Source: Cyanoderma ruficeps
Taxonomy: Eukaryota; Chordata; Aves; Passeriformes; Timaliidae
DNA: 64,000 nt
NCBI GenBank assembly: GCA_008694505.1
Contig: VZDJ01000174.1
Span: 4,978,601 to 5,042,600, forward strand
Reading direction: 5' to 3'
Shown: positions 33,131 to 44,374 of the stretch, piece after piece
Layout of the letters: every line of letters begins with the position of its first letter
Position numbering within the stretch: the first letter of the stretch is position 1
Made by a program: the position numbers and the translations under genes
The notes under the pieces: model-generated
The model's input: the letters and a program-made list of their open reading frames with translations, nothing else
Told to the model about the DNA's origin: nothing
Database searches by the model: none

Positions 33131-33207
33131 GGGAAAGTGGTCCCTAGAGGGAAGAAAGAGGCATTTTGTTTAGAAAGGCTGAAGCACAGACAATTACCCA
33201 AAGCAGG

Positions 33208-33226
33208 AAAAAAAAAAAAAAAAAAA
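33208..33226 (+). repeat. A19 homopolymer
   Basis: Nineteen A on the + strand (T-run on the minus strand). No retroelement body is recognisable upstream, so it is scored as simple repeat. Confidence 0.9.
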
Positions 33227-34359
33227 GACTGCATGAAATCTCCTGCTCAGCTTTCCCATCTGAGAGCCCTGACAGGAGCACTGGCTGGCACCGTGCTGTG
33301 CCATGGGCAACAGAGCTGCCAGCACAGGAGAAGGTAGCAGGGAGCACACGTGCACACACATGCATGCACCACCATGTCTCCTTAGGGGCAAAACTGGCAG
33401 CATCTCAGACACAGGAAACACTCCACTGCCCTTCCCCTTACAGAGACCCCAGTTTATTGCTCACTAACTGTGCGGAGCAAATGGCTCGAGTCCCAGGGCT
33501 GATCTCCACAGAGATGCAGTTATTGCAACACTCGGGGTGTGCTTACCCGTGACGTGTCCCCTGCCTGCTCTTACACGCTCTCACACACGTGGTTGTGTGC
33601 AGCAATGGCCTTGCACACCCACGAGGGCAGCAGCCTGCCGTGGCACGGCAGGGAGTGCCCAGTGGCCCTGCCTCGGGCAAAGCAGAGCACAGCTCCGGCG
33701 AGGACTCTCTCAAAGAAATTAAAAGTGGAAAAGGCATCACATTAACCTCCTTAATTTTTCATTTCTGACACACACTGTTTTCTCCTCATTTCAAAGAATT
33801 TCAAGTTAATGTCTGGAGGGCAGAAAAATCCATTTCCCAATATGCCTGCTGCAGCTTTTTCACCAATCGACTGCCCTTCCTGGTACAATCACTGGGACAT
33901 TGATTTTTTTTCCTTTTTTTTTTTTTTCCTAGAGCATCATCCAAAAATCCATCAATGCAAACAGCATCTTTGAAAAAAATACCGGCAATACAAGGCAAGA
34001 TGCTTCCTCCACCCTTTAAGCCCGATGCTGCAGGAAACCTCTGCCTGGTACCAGTTCTAGCAGCATCTATTGCAGTGTGGCAGGGACAGAGGCAGACCCA
34101 TGAAGCTCAAGGCAGTGGGAAAACTCTGGGGGAGGAGCAGTGAGCAAGGAAGAGGCTGCTCTGTGCAGTGCTAGACAGGATTTAGGGCAGCCCACAACAG
34201 GCAGCTCCCCAGGTATGTCCCCCACCCGCAAAGGTGACAAGGGACAGATTCATCACCCCAGGGACACAGTCCAGCCCCTGGCAACTCTGGGCTCGCCTTG
34301 AGAGCTCCGTGAGGAAGGAGAGCAGCAGCCACGGGGATGGGGAGCAGGCAGAGGAGGTT
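33227..34359. other. Non-coding DNA with moderate CpG stretch and T-runs
   Basis: 33530-33710 has more CpGs than its surroundings (ACCCGTGACGTG, CACGTGG, TGCCGTGGCACGGCA, CTCCGGCGAG). 33725-33960 is AT-rich with T-runs at 33904-33911 and 33914-33927. No gene seen. Confidence 0.5.
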
Positions 34360-34700
34360 TCTCTGCCCGTGCATTGCCTTCGATAGGACAGAGCCTGCGG
34401 CTCGCATGGGACCCCGAGGTTGCACATGCAATAAATAGCCTGAGCTCTGGCGAGCCTGGCAAAACCCGCCTCCTATTACTATGCTAAATAAACACTTCAC
34501 TCAACAGTCTTGGCACTTATTAAGCACCTGGGAGAGAGACTGCCTTCACGTTGTCCAAAACACTCTTAATTACTGTTTAATCAAGATCGCTTCCCCTCTA
34601 GAAGAAGAAAAAAAAAAAAAAAAAGAGGCGGGTAAACATTTGCATGTATTTTCCACTGCAATCACATTACACATCTCTGTGACAAGCAAATTCTTGGCAG
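34360..34700. promoter_or_regulatory. Candidate regulatory block with internal A17 run
   Basis: CCTTCGATAGG, CTGCGGCTCGCATGG, CACATGCAATAAATAGCC, CTATTACTATGC, CTTAATTACTGTTTAATCAAGATCGC, then A17 (34608-34624) and CATTTGCATG. CpG retention on the left and homeodomain/POU words on the right. Confidence 0.4.
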
Positions 34701-35355
34701 AGCTCAGGAAGAACACGCTGCCTGTGCAGGAGCATCGCAGCACAGCCTGCTCAGCCAAATAGCCTTAGGTCCCCCCTTCCTTAGGTAAGAAACGGAACCA
34801 GGAGGATTTCCTGGCACATGGACTAACGCCATCAAATGCTTCTTTTATTTGTTGTTGACACATGTATAACAGTAGAAGAATCACTAAATAGCCTTGTAAT
34901 ATCTTGATTTATGGATTATTCTTCCCTATGAATAGCACATGGCAAGGACAACATGCCTTCGTGCTGTATCTCCGCTAGCACAGGAGCACTGGATTGCTGC
35001 TGTTAGCACCCCCAAAACCCACACAGCACAGGGCTGAGCCAGGCACACATGGGATGCCCAATCCCCACTCTCAAAGCGGGTGAAGGCACAAAGCACTGCG
35101 TGGGAGTTTAGGATCTGTGGATCCTTTTCCTTTTTGCAAGCCTTCTCGAGCTGCATTTTCCCTGAGTGACTCCTGCATGGAGCTTTAGCGCTGTGCCTGG
35201 CAATGTGCAGCTGTTTCCAGAGGCCAAAGGCCTGGGGAGTGCTCTGTGGCAGTGCCAGCCTGACCACACCAGCCAGCACATGGCCTGGGCTTGGGGGTCA
35301 AGACCCTGCACAGAACCTCCCTTCTCCTCCTCTTCACACTCAGCTCTTCCTTAAG
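34701..35355. other. Non-coding DNA, no gene seen
   Basis: A mild AT patch at 34840-34925 (TTTTATTTGTTG, CTTGATTTATGG). Otherwise C/A-rich single-copy sequence. Confidence 0.55.
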
Positions 35356-35435
35356 ATACAGGGGATTTGCCTTAATTGATTTAACTGGCAGTTGCAGTGC
35401 TTCAACAAAAATGAATTAATATCAGAGAAGCACAA
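35356..35435. promoter_or_regulatory. Short candidate regulatory block
   Basis: CTTAATTGATTTAACTGG followed by CAACAAAAATGAATTAATATC. Two TTAAT cores and a SOX-like ACAAAA word in under 80 bp. Confidence 0.3.
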
Positions 35436-35679
35436 GGAAGAGAAGCGCCTTTGGGACGGTATCACTACACTGCCTCACACCAAGGGCCAGGTCCCAAACG
35501 GGCCAGGCAGGGCTCAGTCTGGGTCACATCACCACTGCCTCCATCACAGTCAGAAACACAGCAAGCAGTGCCCTCTGAAAGCTCTGGAAAGGAGCAGGAT
35601 GTGTCCAGGGCATGTGTTCCAGCCCTGGTGTGCTGCACCTGACTAGTTCTGTTGACCAACTGACAATTACCCGGGATTC
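35436..35679. other. Single-copy spacer, nothing seen
   Basis: No motif cluster, repeat or coding evidence. Confidence 0.6.
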
Positions 35680-35830
35680 ACTGCCAGCATAGATTATCAA
35701 TAGCATATGACTTTGCATTTTAACAGCCACTAATCTGCCTGCTAAACCCAGAATAGCAGGATAATCACCTAATGTGATCTTTTGAGTCAAAAGGCAAAGC
35801 AGAGTTCTGTTGATAGTGATTTAAACAGTT
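35680..35830. promoter_or_regulatory. Candidate regulatory block
   Basis: GATTATCAATAGCATATGAC, GCATTTTAACAGCCACTAATC, GGATAATCACCTAATGTGATC and TTGATAGTGATTTAAAC. Repeated ATTA/GATA-type words in 150 bp. Confidence 0.4.
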
Positions 35831-38398
35831 GCTGGTGAAAGCGTCCAAAGCAGTTCAGCTGCAATATTCCAACACAGATGGTCAGGCTTTGGTTAAAGGG
35901 GACACCTGTACAGGAGAGGGGATAAACTGACTCCCCAGTACCTTTCACACCGTGAATACATTCAGAAGATCCAAAGCTCTTTATAACAACAGGCTTTGGG
36001 AAAAGGGCAAGAGCCCCCAGGGGAGATAGGCACAAAGGTCTTTTTAGGACAAAGCTGTAAGATGTAGGTAAAACGATCTTGGAGTACACATTAAACAAAG
36101 ATTCATTTCTTCATTTTTATGAATGACTGAATTTCTTCCATTTCTCCTCCCTATCCATGGTACAACATCCTCACACAGACAACAGGCAATGTACCAGATA
36201 CACACACATCAGTGTTCATGTGACAATGATGTGACCAGGAGCTGCACAACTGAACCCAGCACAGACCTCAGCTCTAAATCAGCATTCAAGCACAAACTGA
36301 GCTGTGTCAGTGCTCCTCAGCAAACCAAACCAGTCTAAGATTATCCCTGTTCTCAGCCCATTTACCAAATAGGTCTCGTAGTGAACATGTGCTGACTCTT
36401 GATCTAGGGAAAGCATCCAAGGAAAACAGCTGCCAGAGGCTTCACTGCGAGTGAACACTGTGTGCTAAAGGAGTCCCGTGCCTGACACGGAGCTGGAAAG
36501 CTGGCTGGAGGTTGAACTGGGGACAAACAAAAAGTTCACTCCCTCAAGTGCCATCTCGGAAGAAAGCCACACACGGACACAAAGGGTGAGGCAGTCATTC
36601 GCAGCAACCCCCAGCCTAGAACAATCCTCTACAGGAGCACAGAGTCCTGCTGCTCTCTCTGGACAAGTCCCCCCAACCCAGACACACATGCCTGTGGGGC
36701 ACTGAAACCTGCCAGGTGCCTGCACAAGCTGTGCAGGGCTCCCCCTGCTTCTGTGCCCTCCCTCAGCTCCATGGGAGGATGGGTCATCCCACCAGCAGCT
36801 GGCCTGACCAAAGACCCCTCCAACAGCGCTGCTCCCACCCCAGAGCACAGTTCAGACCAGCCCTGCTCCCCTCTGCAGTGCCAGGGACAACAGTCTGAAC
36901 CAGCACCAACAAACCTAATTAAAAACTTGGGAAGGGCTTAAAATTCACTTTCCTGGGGAACAGGAATAATTTGAAAATAAAAAAAACCAAACATTTTTCT
37001 TTCATAAACAGGCAGTGGAGCCAGGATCTCAGCATGCTGCAGCCAGGAACAGTGGCTGGGAGGGGGCTAATGCCCATCTCTGTCCCACTGGCTGCTCCCC
37101 ATTGCTGCCCTGCAAAGCTTCATCACCATGGGCAAAAACACTGAGAGAAACAGGCTGGCTGCTGCTCTGTCAGTTAACCAAGACATTTCACATGTTGTGA
37201 AATTAGCATCTGACTCCACTGCTTTTTCCTTCCCTCATCCTTTGAAAATTCATCTTCTCCAAGATTTGGAGAAACTACAACAAGGAAGACGGAAACCAGT
37301 TCAGGGTACACAAAAGAAAGGTCAGCAAGTCCATCTCTATAACTTTTAAAGATGGTTACTCATTTTCATATCTTCCTTCCATTCTTCTGGCTGGGAGAGC
37401 ACCAGACACAGCCTTCCCTGGAGCATTTTCTTGGCACAGGGTGCTAAGGGTCTTCAGAAGAAACTCAGAAAACATTCAGACCTGGGCTGGGATACCCTTG
37501 CATCCCAACATGCACATCCCAGTCACAAGCTAACGTCTGGTGTGGAGGATGTCCGTCCACTTCCTGCTGAGCCCACAGCAGGATTTCTCTGGGCCTGGTT
37601 AGTGAAGTCCCAGCACAATAGTGCTGCGGGGCCCTTAATCACACTGAGCTTTAGCAGCATTCCTTGGCCCAGCAGAGCACACCAGCAGTACGAGACGTGA
37701 ACAATGGCCAAGCTTTGTTTCCATGTTCCTGTCTCCTGAGCCCATGAGGAACATCTGGTTGCCTTCCTTCCACTGCAGAGGGTGGGCATGGGTGGGTCCC
37801 CACTGACAGCAGCAAGGCTACAGAGAGCAGCACACCCCGAGCAGCCTATTGATCCACACAAGATGAGGCAAGACCAAGGACGTGCTTGGAGAGGCGCCTG
37901 CAAGACTTTTGCCACGCTGGCAGCAGAAATTAGAATCTGTGTGAATGTCAGTGCTGCAAACAAAACCAGGATGAAAGACTTGACCGTGGCCTGCAGAGAA
38001 AGTGGCCACTCGTCTCCACAGACTAGAGCAGGAATCACACCCCAGGCTGTACAGCATTTCCTGGTTCCTGCCAGGACATGGACATCTGCTCTGAGGGCTT
38101 TAACCACATCAGAGGCAGTGCAGGAAGGCACTCAGGGTCAGCTTCAGCAGCAATGCAGGACCAAGAAGGAGACAGCAGCCCAGCACCCCACAACCTGTGC
38201 TTGGTCCTCCAAGGGTTCAGGAAATCTCTTCCACAGAAGTTCCACAAGAACACTGCCTGTGCAAAGCAGAGACACAGTCCTGTTTGTGAGGGACCTTCAT
38301 CATGTGGGACTCCCGTTACCCGAGAGAGTTGAGGACACCAGTCACTCACCCAGGAACACAGGAGCAGCCAGGGCACTCACTCCCTGCTTTGAAGGAGT
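35831..38398. other. Single-copy non-coding DNA, no gene seen
   Basis: Alternating C/A-rich and mildly AT-rich sequence. AAATAAAAAAAACC near 36977 is low-complexity. The frames at 37523-38131 (minus, 202 codons) and 37782-38426 (+, 214 codons) oppose each other and the latter runs into the CR1 fragment, so neither is credible as a gene. Confidence 0.55.
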
Positions 38399-38523
38399 TC
38401 AGGTTCCAGGTATGTTCAAGAAATGACTGAATGTAGCACTGAGTGCCATGGTCTAGTTGACAAGGTGGTCAAATGTTGACCTTAATGATCTCAGGTCTTT
38501 TCCAGCTGAATTGATCCTGTGTG
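38399..38523 (+). mobile_element. CR1 LINE 3'-end fragment
   Basis: The block CCAGGTATGTTCAAG, then GAGTGCCATGGTCTAGTTGA (38440-38460), CAAGGTGGT, TTGACCTTAATGATCT and CAGGTCTTTTCCAGCTGAATT reproduces, in order and spacing, the 3' terminal region of avian CR1 elements. The terminal ATTCTGTG-type octamer repeats are reduced to one diverged GATCCTGTG. Only the non-coding 3' end survives, as usual for 5'-truncated CR1 copies. Orientation is sense on the + strand. Divergence suggests an old insertion. Family identity rests on the recalled consensus. Confidence 0.85.
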
Positions 38524-39744
38524 TCCCTCCTCTTAGGGGTGTTTGGTAACTGTTCTTTAGGATAGGCAGACAGCAAGAGTGCACACACTGCTGTGCCTCT
38601 GGAAAAAAAACAGATTTTAGGAAATAAAAAGATCTTGATCCTATAATAATAATTCATATAAAGTAACTCCATAGATTCAGCTTGTGTGATTTGAAAGCCA
38701 AGGCATAACTCAGAGAGAGGTTGGGGGGCTGTGAGATGTTGGCAGGAGACACCAAGCGCCCAAGAGGTTTCAGGCACATGCCTGCCCCACAGTTCCCTGC
38801 TGAGGAACTCAGGCAGATCCCCAGTAACCTGGCTCTCACAGGCCACCTCTGCAGAGGCCCATGACTGCAGAGCCACTGGGGCCAGGGCTGTGATGGCACT
38901 GGCAGAAGCCTGGCCCTGAGCCGTGCCATGCCCGGGGCAGAGCTCTCCCCACTGGGGCAGGGTGGCGATGGAGGCACTGCCTGGTGTGTGACTGTCCACC
39001 AACATCACCCAGCAGCCTGTCCTGGGTCCTCAGGGCAAAGGCCCAGCCAGCAAGTGACACGCTGGCTGCAGGCTCAGCAGCTCCATGCAGCTGAGAGCCC
39101 AGCACAGAGGGAAGCCTGGATTAGCTCCTGGCACTGTAGGAAGTGCTATAATAGCAGAAGCAGAGCAGCAGGCAGCAATTGTGGAGCCTGAGCAAAAATC
39201 CCTTGTTTTCACTGGCTAGTTCTGGTTTCATGTTTCTGATCTTTTAAACATCAGGCACTCCCCAAGCCTGGCCAACAGCTCCCTAACGCAGCGCTCTGCT
39301 CTGCCAGCAGCCTGACCTGTGCCAATGGGTTTCCTCCAAACTGCCAGCTCCAGGCTGGAGACAGAGCTCCAGCCTCACTGCATATGGGCTGGCAGCAGCC
39401 CCCAGCAGCAGGAGCAGCTGAGCTCCCTCCCCAGAGGAGAGCAGCACCATCATCCCACTTACCTCCAGCCAAGGCTCACAACTCCAAGGCACTTTTCCCA
39501 GCCTGTCTCTGCAGGCAAACCCACGAGTGCCCCAAACCAAGGCAGCAGAGGCACGGGGAGCAGTCTGCAATGGCATGGTGCAAGACCAGTACAAACCAGT
39601 GCCAGCTGCCACCAACACATGCTCTGCTGTCAGCCCAGCCACTTAGCCACGCTGTTTTTTCCCTGGCTGTAAGGCAGCCAACAGCAGACCTGCTTGTTTT
39701 CCTTTCCAGAGGGGAGAAAGAGAAGGAAGCTTGTAGAAAATAAA
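38524..39744. other. Single-copy non-coding DNA, no gene seen
   Basis: A mildly AT-rich stretch at 38600-38670 (CTATAATAATAATTC) follows the CR1. Otherwise C/A-rich with chance open frames. Confidence 0.6.
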
Positions 39745-39970
39745 ATCACTCTCAACAGCCTGGAAAAAGCTGCGAGTTATGAGTCCACAGAAACGATGAG
39801 AGATCATGTGGGCAGGTGAAGGGTTAACAGGTGGAAACCAATGCCCCTCTACCAGGCAGCCAATATTTCTATCAATAAATTATGCATCAGCATCTAGTAA
39901 TAATGACCTAGCAGCCAACGCTATTTAAAACAAACCAATCAATGGTATTAACGTAATCCCCAGGAGAAAA
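39745..39970. promoter_or_regulatory. Strong candidate enhancer
   Basis: GCGAGTTATGAG, GGTTAACAGGTGG (E-box CAGGTG), CCAATATTTCTATCAATAAATTATGC, TAGTAATAATGACC, CTATTTAAAAC, CCAATCAATGG and GTATTAACGTAATCC. CCAAT-type and homeodomain words are dense, and CpGs at AACGAT, AACGCT and AACGTA are retained. Confidence 0.5.
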
Positions 39971-40474
39971 CAAGACACCACACACAGAGCTGGGAGCGGA
40001 GCAGATCAGGCCAAGGAGAAAGGGACCTTTGGGACAGCAGTCAGCCAGAGGGGACAGAGGTCCCCAAGCTGAAAGGCCAGGCAGGGGCTCCAGTTCAGCC
40101 AAGAGCAGAGAATAAAAATCACCTCCCCAGCCCTGCACCACAGCCAGCGCAGCCTCGGGAAGGGCTGGCACTGAGACCAGCCCCTGGCTCACCCATGGCA
40201 GCTGCTGCAGCCTGACTCGATCCCCCTGGCCAGACCCTGCCCCAGAACAGAGGCAAATAGCTGCTGCCCAAGAGTCTGGGCCATGCCACACTGGCCCTCA
40301 CTGCAGGGACTTAATCTTACTTATTCCTGGTGCTGCTCACCATGCATAGCCATAAGAGCCTGGAGGGGAGCAGGGATTTGGGACAGCAGCCATGGCCAGG
40401 CCCCAGGAACATGGTCCCAGTGCATAGATACAGGGCTCAGCAGCCCACACATATAACACACTTCATGTGCATTC
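39971..40474. other. Single-copy non-coding DNA, no gene seen
   Basis: C/A-rich sequence, nothing notable. Confidence 0.6.
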
Positions 40475-40700
40475 TCCATATTAATAAATGGGGAAAGAAG
40501 GAACCATCAATCTATGAACTGCCAATTTGCACAGGACTAGCTCTTTTACTGGCTACGCACTAGCACCTTTTACAGCCCATTAATTACTTTCTCTAATAAA
40601 GTTTGACAAAATGATAACTTGCCCATGAAAAGTGTTGTAATAAATATATTTTCTCTAACTTTGGACCATTCTTGCATGTCTGGCTCATAAACCCCTCCCA
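40475..40700. promoter_or_regulatory. AT-rich candidate regulatory block
   Basis: CCATATTAATAAATGG (40477-40492), CCCATTAATTAC, CTCTAATAAAG, AAATGATAAC and GTAATAAATATATTTTC. Homeodomain-type cores repeat. CpGs are nearly absent apart from TACGCAC. Confidence 0.4.
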
Positions 40701-41784
40701 CGGTTCAGTAACTTAGAGCCTACCTGTACTTTTCAGGCAAGGAGGGGGCCCTGGCGTGGTGGCTGGTGGAGAGCAGCAGCACAAGTGGCACTGGTGCCAA
40801 GGCCAGCAAGCAGGGCCCTCTGCACACCAGCAGGAGCTGGCCCCACTCTGTCACACACAGCTCGGGCTGAGCAGGGGAGAGCACAGCCCACACTGTGCCC
40901 TGGAGCTCCTGGGGACCCCACAAAGCCTGTGCTCAGGGCACCCCATCATTTCCCACTCCTTGGGTCACACACAGACCCCTCAGCTCAACCCCTGGCAGTG
41001 CCCATGGCAGGGTTAGCCAGCTGCACCCACATTGGCACCAGCTCTGGATGAGGAGGACCAGGGTCTCCACGAGTGTGAGTGCCATCACCACCTCCGAGAA
41101 GCCAGATATCTGTCTCCCATGCATGCAGCCTGCACTGCTTTTACACTCCCTGCCATTTCATTTCCCATGCCAGCCACTAAGACACATCATGTTTCCCAGA
41201 CCCATGCTGACAGCTTGGCATGCCCACTGCCTCCACTATTTCTTTACCTACACAAGGCCACAGCTGAGCTCAGTAGACAATACAATGGCTGAAACTGATC
41301 TTTCCTATTACAGAAACAGGAAGCAATTGGTATGTTTTAGTCTCAATTTCAAATTATAAACTGTTTAAAGACTTTTTTTATTACACTCCTTAAGAGCACT
41401 GAGAGACCCAACTCATCTGAGACAGAAATTCAGACCTCATCTTCCCAGTCAGCCCAGTAAACAAGAGTACTGGAGACTGGCTCCAGAGCTAATGGTCAGC
41501 ATGGATGGGCACCACAGCAGATAAAGCAGGAGGCACACCTGCCCTCGGTTCCCCTGCCAGCCTCCTGCCTGCTCCTGAGGCTGGCCAGCTGCTCTCTCTG
41601 GCACAGGCACAGGGTCAGGCAGAGCCCACAGAGCCACCACTGTCACCTCTGCAGAGGAGCACAGCGAGTGCAGCAACTTTGGCTGGCACAGTTATGGCAC
41701 ACCCTGGCCCTGCTGCAAGCCAGCCCCACGTTGGCTGTGCAGGCCGTGCTGCTCCTCCAGCAGCTAAAGGCTCCTTCCCTGTTT
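40701..41784. other. Single-copy non-coding DNA, no gene seen
   Basis: C-rich. An AT-rich stretch at 41325-41390 (CAAATTATAAAC, ACTTTTTTTATTACAC). No gene evidence. Confidence 0.6.
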
Positions 41785-42025
41785 AATTAGTTGAGTGACT
41801 CTGCTCTGCCCAATAAAATCATCACCCCCCTCGGCAGTGCCATGCCATGGAAATTTATGATCATAATTTAGAGGCTGAATTACCACTGTCGGTACCTGTG
41901 CCATATGAATTACTCAGTCATATTAAATTCAACTGTTGATTTTGCAGGGTTATGTGAAGCAGGAACACTTAGAGCCAATGAAATAATGGAGGAGAAAGAA
42001 TTATGGCCAGGGAAGTTACATTAGC
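41785..42025. promoter_or_regulatory. Strong candidate enhancer
   Basis: GTTTAATTAGTTGAGTGACTC, CCAATAAAATCATC, a perfect 12-bp palindrome TTATGATCATAA (41855-41866), GCTGAATTACC, ATATGAATTACTCAGTCATATTAAATTC, GTTGATTTTGC, CCAATGAAATAATGG and AAAGAATTATGG. The density of TAAT and ATGA-type words is high from end to end. Confidence 0.5.
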
Positions 42026-42594
42026 CCTTCAAAGCACCCTGTGCAGAGCCCACCTGCCCATCCCCAGCAGTGCTGGGCTCCTGGGATCATGAGAGCTGGG
42101 AGATGGAGCTGGCTTCCCCCTCCCCATGGCCAGGGTCCTGGCCATGCAGAGCTCTGCTGTCAGAAGATCTGAAGGATTATCTGTCCTTAGCAGAGTTAAG
42201 GAACACCATCAGACACACAAAAATCCTTCCATTTCTGAATCCAGCAGTCCCCAGGGCACATGCTGTGGTAAGACTTTTGTGTCCATACTCATACAGAATT
42301 TGCTGCTTTGTAGAGTCACAGACAGAAGCTCAGGGACACTCAGCACAGCACCAGAGGCCTCAAACCCCAACATGATGGTCTGAACCCAGCACTGACCTGA
42401 CTTTCACATGGAGATACTTGTGAAGACTACCCTACAAAGCCAGAGCAATGAACTTGAATTCCTGACAGCCTAGACACACTTGGCCCAAGACTTCAGATCC
42501 CAGCAGCCTGCTCTGACAGAAAAGACAAAACCTGGAGCCCTGCAATGCTGCAAACTGGAAACAAAAAGCCCTTTGACTGGAAAGCCAAAGTCTT
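42026..42594. other. Single-copy non-coding DNA, no gene seen
   Basis: C/A-rich sequence without repeat or coding evidence. Confidence 0.6.
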
Positions 42595-43110
42595 AAGCAG
42601 GCTGATTTTGGAATGATGGCTTTAACAGCTTATGTGCAGGCAGGATTTCTAATGTACAAAGAGCAAAGTGCATTTGTATATGGAATGAGTATTAATCAAC
42701 TAATGCAGAAAAAAAGGCCCATCAACAAAAAAGAAAGGCTGGGATGTTTTATTATAATCCTGAGGTTTTTGGTATTGGCAAAATAATTTCCTCCAAAAAG
42801 TTACAAACCCTCATTTTACATAGCTCTTCACATGTCCATCCCAGACCTCTCTAATCATGAATAAAAGTGCATATAAAAATTCTCATGCATGGTTTCAATC
42901 AAGTGCATTTATCTATATAGATTGCCCTTTTTATGCCAAGATAATGTCAGAAACTCTACACAAATCATCACAATTTACACTCTCCTCCTCTTTAGTATAA
43001 GGCAGACTCTGCCAAATCAAGGGCTAATATATCACATTATTTCTAGTAATCCAAGGGCTGCCTCCTGCCACCTGCTTTATGAAATACCTATGTCTTTGAT
43101 TCATTGATCC
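42595..43110. other. AT-rich non-coding DNA, possible regulatory content
   Basis: Contains GCTGATTTTGG, GAGTATTAATCAACTAATGC, GTTTTATTATAATCC, CAAAATAATTTCC, CTAATCATGAATAAAAGTGC and CTATATAGATTGCC. Less motif-compact than the stronger blocks. Could be ordinary AT-rich intron. Confidence 0.4.
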
Positions 43111-43921
43111 CTGCCTAACCTTGCAGGTAGAAAAGCTTTTCTCCCTCCTTAAAGAACTTTAACATGTTGTGTACTGTGCTGCTTGGCTGACACCAGCCTC
43201 TGCCCCTCAAGCCAGGATTAACTCTCCCCTGTAACACAGGACCACATGTATTCTGGAAGCCTCCATGGATTTATTTTTTAGACAATAAATATGTTTTTTC
43301 CCCTTTCAGGGAAGAGCACAAACACATTTCCCACAACCAGTGCAGTCAGTTGCATGCCTGGGGAAATGCAGAGGCGAGCAGAGCTGGAGGTTGCCCCACT
43401 ACCACAGTATCTCCCCTGTCACAGCCCTACCTGCCCAGCACCTCACTTTTTGCCTAGTAGGAGCAGCTGGACCTCAAGACAGAGATCCCCTCTGTTCTGG
43501 CCATACAACACCGAGTGTGGCAACAGCAGCTGTCACCAGAAACCCAACTTTTTGTAATAAACCTTCTCCCCTTTACACAGAGGCAGTCATTTGAGTTGTC
43601 TACATGGCCTCAAAGCAAAACACTGAGTAAAAGCAAATTCCAAAGAGCCAAGAACCAAATCCAGCTGATGTGAGCTCAATCCCTTTGCAAAGGGTACCCA
43701 AGCCTGGTGGCAATGCTGGGCAGGGCACAGGCAGCAGCGTGGGCATCAGCGCCAGACACTCTGTGCTTCTGTGCACCCACCAACTCCATCTCCTGACCAG
43801 AGGGAACCTCAGACACTCAACAAGGGACCCCCAAGGCCCCCCACAGCTGTGGCATGGGTGGCCATACCCCCAAAGCACTTGGGAACAGATTTCACAGACT
43901 GCAGCAGCAGCGCTCGCGCTG
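43111..43921. other. Single-copy non-coding DNA, no gene seen
   Basis: Left flank of the LTR insertion. An AATAAATATG word occurs near 43284. No gene or repeat is recognised. Confidence 0.6.
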
Positions 43922-43925
43922 CTAC
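43922..43925. repeat. LTR target-site duplication, left copy
   Basis: CTAC immediately precedes the LTR and is matched by CTAC at 44371-44374. A 4-bp duplication is typical of gammaretrovirus-like (class I) integrases. Confidence 0.75.
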
Positions 43926-44370
43926 TGATGCCTTGGGAAGGCTGACCTGGAACAGAGACTGGACAGTGCTAAGAGAATAAAGCAGGTATTTATTAAAAGG
44001 CCTTTAAGAATACACCTTGGGCAGGACAAGAGCCTGGCCAGGGCTATACCCAAGGTGGACCCAAAATGGTCAACAGGTCATGAGGTCTCACACTTTAAAG
44101 GTTCTGGTCTATTTGCATATTGGGGTTTAATTGTCCAATTACAGCTGCAGATTACCAAGTCCAATCCTTCTTGTCTTTTCAGTCCACTGTTGTTTCTGCT
44201 TTTGGGCCTGAAAACTTGTAAGAGTTGTCCTTGGTCTTTAGAAGGAAAAGGATTTGTTTTGTCTACCTACCCTGTGAAGATAGCTGAGTGACACTGAATG
44301 TGAGGCTCAGAACCACAGCCCTAGGCAGCACAGAACCTGAAAAACATGGAAGCTAAAACTTATGGCATCA
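43926..44370 (-). mobile_element. Solo LTR of an endogenous retrovirus
   Basis: A 445-bp element with perfect 7-bp terminal inverted repeats, TGATGCC (43926-43932) and GGCATCA (44364-44370), and flanking 4-bp CTAC duplications. On the minus strand a poly(A) signal AATAAA (complement of 43989-43994) lies about 60 bp from the end, as expected for the R/U5 side, and an octamer ATGCAAAT (complement of 44111-44118) lies in the U3 side, so the LTR reads leftward. No internal retroviral sequence, primer-binding site or second LTR is present: it is a solo LTR left by recombination. Intact ends suggest moderate age. Family name unknown; class I-like from the duplication length. Confidence 0.85.
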
Positions 44371-44374
44371 CTAC
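44371..44374. repeat. LTR target-site duplication, right copy
   Basis: CTAC, identical to 43922-43925, directly after the LTR end. Confidence 0.75.
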
